Origin: JBNJEA01 sp051745395 | Lineage (GTDB): Bacteria; Desulfobacterota; Desulfobacteria; Desulfobacterales; Desulfosalsimonadaceae | Assembly (NCBI GenBank): GCA_051745395.1 | Contig: JBNJEA010000027.1 | Coordinates: 1 to 28,117, forward strand | Direction of reading: 5' to 3' | DNA length: 28,117 bases | Notes under the pieces: generated by a model | What the model was told of the DNA's origin: nothing | Database searches by the model: none | Seen by the model: the letters and a program-made list of their open reading frames with translations, nothing else | Translations under genes and position numbers: made by a program | Shown here: positions 24,258 to 28,117 of the stretch, in pieces | Numbering within the stretch: the first letter of the stretch is position 1 | Layout: each line of letters begins with the position of its first letter

Positions 24258-24833
24258 TTACGCTTTTGTCTCAAGCAGCCGTAAGACTTCCTCCTTGAGC
24301 TGGGGCAGGGGCAGCGGCTTGGAAAAACAGGCGTCTGCACCGTATTGTTTCATCTGGTTGAATTTTTCGTCGTCTAAGTAGGCCGACAGGACAACGATGC
24401 AGGTGTCTTTGGTTTCATTGGCGGACTTGATCTTTTTGCAGACTTCGTAGCCTTTGATGTCGGGCATCATGATGTCTAAAATCACCAGATCGGGCTTGAA
24501 ATGGTTGACCTGGATGCCGGCCTCAAAGCCGTCTGCTGCAGAGATGACTTCATAGTCGTGTTCGTCTTCTTCCAGGGATTGCACGATGCTTTCCACAATG
24601 ATGGGGTCGTCGTCGACCACCAGGATTTTTTTGCGGTCATTTTCGACCTCTTCATCGGGAATTGGCATGCCCTGGCGGGTCATGAAGGCTTCCAGGTCGC
24701 GGCGATTGATCCGGCGATGGCCCCCGGGGGTCCGGTAGGCCTTGATGTGGCCGGCGTCAATCCAGTTGATAATGGTTTTGGGGGAAACGTTGCAGTATTG
24801 GCTGGCTTTAAAAACGGTGAAAACTTCGTCCAT
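24258..24833 (-). CDS. Response regulator with N-terminal MerR/excisionase-type HTH and C-terminal receiver domain
   Basis: A 191-residue regulator in reversed domain order. Residues 4-51 form a MerR/excisionase-like winged HTH with the typical RTPGGHRRI wing (residues 34-42). Residues 68-190 are a CheY-like receiver with acidic pair D74/D75, phospho-acceptor D120 in LVILDIMMPD, the Ser of VVLSAY and the Lys of CFSKP. GGAGG lies about 9 nt before the ATG. It is the first gene behind a good promoter and only 35 bp ahead of MetF paralogue 1, so it is probably co-transcribed with, and may regulate, the met/nuo operon. The multi-PAS kinase encoded just upstream is the obvious candidate partner. 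An unusual palindromic sequence follows its stop codon. Confidence 0.92.
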   Translation of the reverse strand: MDEVFTVFKASQYCNVSPKTIINWIDAGHIKAYRTPGGHRRINRRDLEAFMTRQGMPIPDEEVENDRKKILVVDDDPIIVESIVQSLEEDEHDYEVISAADGFEAGIQVNHFKPDLVILDIMMPDIKGYEVCKKIKSANETKDTCIVVLSAYLDDEKFNQMKQYGADACFSKPLPLPQLKEEVLRLLETKA

Positions 24834-25239
24834 GATCAGGCGCCTCCCTGTTAAAGAAAGGTTGTATTTTTAGTTATTATAGTAATTGCAGATTTAGGGG
24901 TGTGTCAATAAAAAAATGTGGTTTAATAATTAATTTTTTACATATTGATTTAATTAGATTAATTTTTGAGTTTACAGGTTGCCCGGTTGTATGTTTTTAA
25001 ATTTTATAATTTTTATAATTATTATATTTTTAATTTGTGTGTAAAACGAAAGGAGGCTAAAGGAGAAGGAAATTTGGCAAACCGTGATTCGTCTGAAGGC
25101 GCTGGTCGGGAAAAAGGGCGGGAGCGGAAAAAGCCTTTGCTTAGCGTTGTTTAAACCAGTTTTCGAAGTGAAGCGCCGGGATTTTTTCAAAATGCTTGGT
25201 GTTGCCTGTTACTATTGGAACAGCAGAAGAAGCCATCGA
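24834..25239. other. 406-bp intergenic region, very AT-rich, no gene seen
   Basis: It separates the histidine kinase from the response regulator, both on the minus strand. Positions about 24900-25045 are almost all A and T, with several long stretches of TTAAT and TTATAA type, and could be a bent or protein-binding upstream region for the promoter at 24876-24908. Short open frames exist on both strands, but none has a ribosome site or a protein-like composition. No clear terminator follows the kinase gene. Confidence 0.5.
24876..24908 (-). promoter_or_regulatory. Sigma-70-like promoter of the response regulator-met-nuo operon
   Basis: On the minus strand a perfect -35 box TTGACA (24908-24903) is followed after 18 bp by TACTAT (24884-24879). 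A perfect TATAAT overlaps it at 24881-24876 but with a 21-bp spacer. Either would start transcription about 35-40 bp before the ATG at 24833. It is the best promoter in the window and the region has high A+T. Confidence 0.55.
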
Positions 25240-27066
25240 TTACGTATCGCCGGTGTGGCGCGGCAGACAGATCGTAAAGGTCGTGCCTTGGCCGGGGCGG
25301 CTGTTGACGTGGATGTCGCCGCCGTGTTCCCGTACAAAGCCGTAGCAGACCGACAGGCCGAGGCCAGTGCCTTTTACGCTGCTTTTGGTGGTAAAGAAGC
25401 TGTCAAAGATCTTGTGGATGTCTTCTTCCTTGATCCCGTAGCCGGTGTCGGTGACGTCGACGCAGACCATGCCGTCCTGTTGGTAGCTTTTGAAGGTAAG
25501 GGTGCCGCCTTCGGCCATGGCGTCGCGGGCGTTGGAGATCATGTTGAGCATGACCTGGCGCATCTGGTTGCGGGAGGCATAGACCGGATCGATGGTGTTG
25601 TCGAGTTCGGATTCGATCTTGATGCTGTGTTCCTGGAGCTGTTTTTCATGGAGCATCAGCAGTTCCTCGATGATCGTGTTCATGTCAAAGACATGTTTTT
25701 CCTCCTGGTCCGGCTTGGAAAACGACAGCATTTTTTTGAGCATGTCCGCTAAGCGGACGGTTTCGGAAAGCGACATGTCCAGCAGCTTGCGCCGCTTGTT
25801 GTCCGGCTTGATTTCGCTTTTTAACAGCTCCAGCGTGTTCATGATGCCGTAGATGGGGTTGTTTAATTCATGGGCGAGCTGCGAGGTCAGTTTGCCCATG
25901 GCGGCCAGTTTTTCCGACTGCAGCAGCTGCTCCTGGGTGTTTCGCAGGGTTCGCTCCATTTCGATACGTTCGGTCATATCCACAAACGAGCCCACGGTGG
26001 CCACCTCGTTGCCCTCGTCGTCGTAGATCATGGCTGCAGATAAGGTGCCGTCGATGATTTCGCCGTCCCTTCGCACATAGAGCATGGGATGGGCCCGCAG
26101 CATGCCCACGCCGCCGTGTTCCGGACTGCGGATCATCTTCATGATTTTGTGGGCCACACCTTCCGGATAGATCCGGGTGATGTGCATCTTGCCGATGGTT
26201 TCGCTGGCCGGATAGCCCAAAGTGTCTTCGGCCGAGCGGTTCCATATGATGATGTTGCCCTTCAGGTCGGCGGCCATAATGGGATTCGGCGAGCTCTGGA
26301 CGATTTTGTTTAAAAAATCATGGGCCTCCTTGATCTGTTTTTCCATCTGGTACTGCTGGGTCTGGTCGACGACCATGCCCTCGTAGCCGATGACGTGGCC
26401 CTGGGAGTCGTAGCGTACATGGCTGGTGAGCATGACAAAAATCGATGTGCCGTCTTTTCGCTTGAATTCCAGCTCATAATCCCGGACCCGGCCGTCGCGC
26501 TCGATCAATTGCTGAAATTTGCGCCGGTCGTCGGGGCGTACGTAGAGGTCCGTGGTGATATCGATTTCCAGAAATTCTTCTTTGCTGTCATAGCCCAGCA
26601 TATCGAGCAGGGCCGGGTTGGCGTCTAAAAATTTGCCTTCCTTGCTGCTGATATAGACGCCGACGGCGACATTTTCGAACAAATTCCGGTAGCGCTCTTC
26701 GGATGCCTGCAACTGGGCTTCGCGTTGTTTTCTTTTGGAGATGTCGCGGAATATGCCCAGCTTGGATACGGTCTGGTCCGGATTTTGTAAGGGCATCTCG
26801 GTCAGGGAAAACGTTTTGTCGACCCTGGGCACATAAAGCTCCCAGTAGAGCCGATGGCCGGCGAACACCTCGTCCGCCCGGCACCAGGGGCAAAGCGTGT
26901 CCTGATCATTGATCACCTGGTGGCATTTTTTGCCGATGCCTTCGCCGAACAGGGCGATCATCTGCCGGTTCATGTATTCCACCCGGTAGTCGGCGTCAAT
27001 AACGTAGATGCCGTCTTCGATGGTTTCCAGGATCTCGGTGAGCATCGCTTGTTTTTTGTCCATCAT
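25240..27066 (-). CDS. Cytosolic sensor histidine kinase with three PAS domains
   Basis: A 608-residue kinase without membrane segments. PAS domains lie at about residues 8-110, 122-238 and 250-368. The HisKA helix follows with phospho-acceptor H399 in QLAHELNNP. The ATPase domain has N-box N508/N512, DTGYGI (540-545) and KGTGLGLS (565-572). The first PAS carries C48 and a CPWC motif (59-62), a Cys pattern able to bind metal or respond to redox state; the actual signal is unknown. AAGGAT lies 7 nt before the ATG. A palindrome-containing promoter candidate lies upstream. The HTH response regulator encoded downstream on the same strand is the likely phosphotransfer partner, which would make the pair a redox-responsive control for the met/nuo operon (inference). 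Confidence 0.93.
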   Translation of the reverse strand: MMDKKQAMLTEILETIEDGIYVIDADYRVEYMNRQMIALFGEGIGKKCHQVINDQDTLCPWCRADEVFAGHRLYWELYVPRVDKTFSLTEMPLQNPDQTVSKLGIFRDISKRKQREAQLQASEERYRNLFENVAVGVYISSKEGKFLDANPALLDMLGYDSKEEFLEIDITTDLYVRPDDRRKFQQLIERDGRVRDYELEFKRKDGTSIFVMLTSHVRYDSQGHVIGYEGMVVDQTQQYQMEKQIKEAHDFLNKIVQSSPNPIMAADLKGNIIIWNRSAEDTLGYPASETIGKMHITRIYPEGVAHKIMKMIRSPEHGGVGMLRAHPMLYVRRDGEIIDGTLSAAMIYDDEGNEVATVGSFVDMTERIEMERTLRNTQEQLLQSEKLAAMGKLTSQLAHELNNPIYGIMNTLELLKSEIKPDNKRRKLLDMSLSETVRLADMLKKMLSFSKPDQEEKHVFDMNTIIEELLMLHEKQLQEHSIKIESELDNTIDPVYASRNQMRQVMLNMISNARDAMAEGGTLTFKSYQQDGMVCVDVTDTGYGIKEEDIHKIFDSFFTTKSSVKGTGLGLSVCYGFVREHGGDIHVNSRPGQGTTFTICLPRHTGDT

Positions 27067-27125
27067 TTGTAAATCCTTGTTATGGAAAAAGTGCGGTCAT
27101 AACGGAAAGGTTGCCCCTTATCACT

Positions 27126-27154
27126 AAAATACCGGCCTGATCCGGTAAAATCAA
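27126..27154 (-). promoter_or_regulatory. Kinase promoter candidate containing an inverted-repeat operator-like site
   Basis: On the minus strand TTGATT (27154-27149) and TATTTT (27131-27126) are spaced 17 bp; each matches 4 of 6 consensus bases. The perfect inverted repeat TACCGG-N6-CCGGTA (27130-27147) occupies the spacer, where a bound repressor would block RNA polymerase. Both the promoter and the operator are predictions. Confidence 0.35.
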
Positions 27155-27217
27155 TAATTAATATACGCCTATGCTTCCGGTTTGACAGGTGATACGGACT
27201 TGTTTATTTTTTTTATA

Positions 27218-27315
27218 CTTTTCAAGTTTGCCGCATTTACTGCTTCAGATACAGCCGCGCACCGTCCACTATAGCGCGTCTGCATCTTCCTGGTATCTGC
27301 TGCAAACTTGAAAAG
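27218..27315. repeat. 98-bp segment bounded by perfect 14-bp inverted repeats
   Basis: CTTTTCAAGTTTGC (27218-27231) is the exact reverse complement of 27302-27315. Further inside, CAGATACAG and CTGGTATCTG nearly pair again, so most of the segment can fold on itself. It may be a degenerate MITE or a transcribed hairpin. No target-site duplication is seen. Confidence 0.5.
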
Positions 27316-27399
27316 CGCTCCATTTCGGTTTATTTGCCATTTATTTCGGGCCAGGGCCAACAGCGGGTTACTAATGGACTGAAAATAAGGAGGACAGCT

Positions 27400-28062
27400 T
27401 TGCTCAAACAGGTGACGCAGCGCATATACGGTTTTATCTGGGATTCCATGAGCCAGAACAATTGCAACACCTACCTGATCGACGGGCCGGTGCGGGTGTT
27501 GATCGACCCCGGCCACGTCGCCTGCTTTGATCATGTGCAAAAGGGCCTGGCGCAGCTCGGCATGGGGCTCGACGATATCGGGCTGGTGATCTGCACCCAT
27601 GCCCATCCGGATCATATCGAGGCCGTCCGGTTGTTCAAGGACACGTCGGCCGAGTTTGCACTCCATGAAAAGGAATGGCAGCTGCTGATGTCCATGAAGG
27701 ACATGATCCGGAGCACTTTCGGCGTGGCGATAGAAACCTTTGCGCCGGATATTTATCTGGCCGAAGGCGATCTGAACGTCGGCGATGTGCAAATGCAGGT
27801 CTTTCATACCCCGGGACATTCGCCCGGATCGGTCAGCATCTATTGCCCCGGTCCAAAGGCGCTTTTTGCCGGCGACCTGGTATTTGCCCAGGGTGTCGGC
27901 CGAACCGATGTTCCCGGCGGTGATCCGCAGGCGCTCAAGCAGAGTCTCCGGCGAATGCAGGGGGTGGATATAGAAGCGCTTCTGCCGGGCCACGGCGATA
28001 TCATTGCCGGCGGCGATGCCGTGCGCAAGAACTTCCAGGCCGTTTCCGCCTTCGGCCTTTAA
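27400..28062 (+). CDS. Metallo-beta-lactamase-fold hydrolase, glyoxalase II-like
   Basis: A 220-residue protein with the full metal-binding set: HAHPDH at residues 67-72 (H67, H69, D71, H72), H140 in TPGHSPGSV, D159 in FAGD and H198 in PGHG. The segment GRTDVPGGD (168-175) is typical of the glyoxalase II-like subgroup that hydrolyses thioesters such as S-lactoylglutathione, though many members act on other esters or sulfur compounds. The TTG start at 27400 is preferred because a strong site, AAGGAGG with GGAGG at 27389-27393, lies 6 nt upstream; an ATG at 27334 has no ribosome site. The gene is divergent from the kinase and ends 4 bp from a convergent partial gene. Confidence 0.92.
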   Translation: MLKQVTQRIYGFIWDSMSQNNCNTYLIDGPVRVLIDPGHVACFDHVQKGLAQLGMGLDDIGLVICTHAHPDHIEAVRLFKDTSAEFALHEKEWQLLMSMKDMIRSTFGVAIETFAPDIYLAEGDLNVGDVQMQVFHTPGHSPGSVSIYCPGPKALFAGDLVFAQGVGRTDVPGGDPQALKQSLRRMQGVDIEALLPGHGDIIAGGDAVRKNFQAVSAFGL

Positions 28063-28066
28063 GGGC

Positions 28067-28117
28067 TTATGCTTCGGCGCTTTTTTGTTTCAGCGCATCA
28101 AGGCGTTTTCCGTTTTC
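28067..28117 (-). CDS. 3' end of an unidentified minus-strand gene (partial)
   Basis: Read on the minus strand from the right edge, 16 sense codons are open and end at TAA (28069-28067). The encoded residues are polar and Lys/Ala-rich, ending KQKSAEA, as is common for a C-terminal helix. The position 4 bp from the convergent metallo-beta-lactamase-fold gene fits a real gene end. The fragment is too short to identify, and non-coding DNA cannot be excluded. Confidence 0.4.
   Translation of the reverse strand, partial: ENGKRLDALKQKSAEA

Larger units (their letters stand above)
27067..27399. other. 333-bp divergent intergenic region with palindromes, no gene seen
   Basis: It lies between the divergently read kinase and metallo-beta-lactamase-fold genes. 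It contains the promoter-like pair with an inverted repeat for the kinase (27126-27154) and a 98-bp inverted-repeat segment (27218-27315). A weak plus-strand promoter candidate is TTGACA at 27182-27187 with TATTTT at 27205-27210. No ORF with a ribosome site is seen in it. Confidence 0.5.

Noticed and set aside
24966..25190. Short open frames on both strands between regulator and kinase
   Set aside because: Very AT-rich low-complexity translation, no ribosome site, and overlapping frames on opposite strands; regulatory DNA is a better explanation.

Overview
The window looks like chromosomal DNA of an anaerobic, probably acetyl-CoA-pathway-using Desulfobacterota (Desulfobacteraceae/Desulfosarcinaceae-like). 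This is an inference from gene content: a selB start, two methylenetetrahydrofolate reductase (MetF) homologues with MetV and NuoE/F/G-type electron-transfer subunits, multi-PAS kinases and many exported proteins. I had no database search.

Layout. 1-477: the 5' end of selB (minus strand), a 207-bp MITE-like element, and a 57-codon two-helix membrane protein gene. 548-801: a promoter followed by tRNA-His(GTG) and tRNA-Arg(TCG). 861-1472: a NUDIX hydrolase. 1836-14412: a long plus-strand run of at least 12 genes, nearly all encoding exported, outer-membrane, lipoprotein or inner-membrane products. It is built around two MacB/LolC-like permeases and an ABC ATPase whose Q-loop and H-loop residues are substituted. 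A second MITE-like element (6521-6667) sits inside this run. I cannot assign the run to a named system, and it is the best candidate here for an undescribed one. 14498-15313: a membrane protein with an HELSH metalloprotease-like motif.

15399-24833 (minus strand): a compact operon read in the order response regulator, MetF-like 1, NuoG/FdhA-like, NuoE-like, NuoF-GltD fusion, MetV, MetF-like 2. The likely role is a soluble, multi-flavin, multi-FeS complex coupling methylene-/methyl-tetrahydrofolate interconversion to pyridine nucleotides and a second electron carrier, possibly by bifurcation or confurcation. Upstream on the same strand is a cytosolic three-PAS histidine kinase (25240-27066), a plausible partner of the response regulator. 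On the plus strand 27400-28062 encodes a metallo-beta-lactamase-fold hydrolase, and the last 51 bases look like the 3' end of a convergent minus-strand gene.

Base composition differs sharply between the two halves. A sample line in the exported-protein run (3961-4020) has 19/60 G+C, while one in the met operon (18001-18060) has 41/60. This fits an accessory or foreign origin for the left block, although no integrase or transposase gene is visible.
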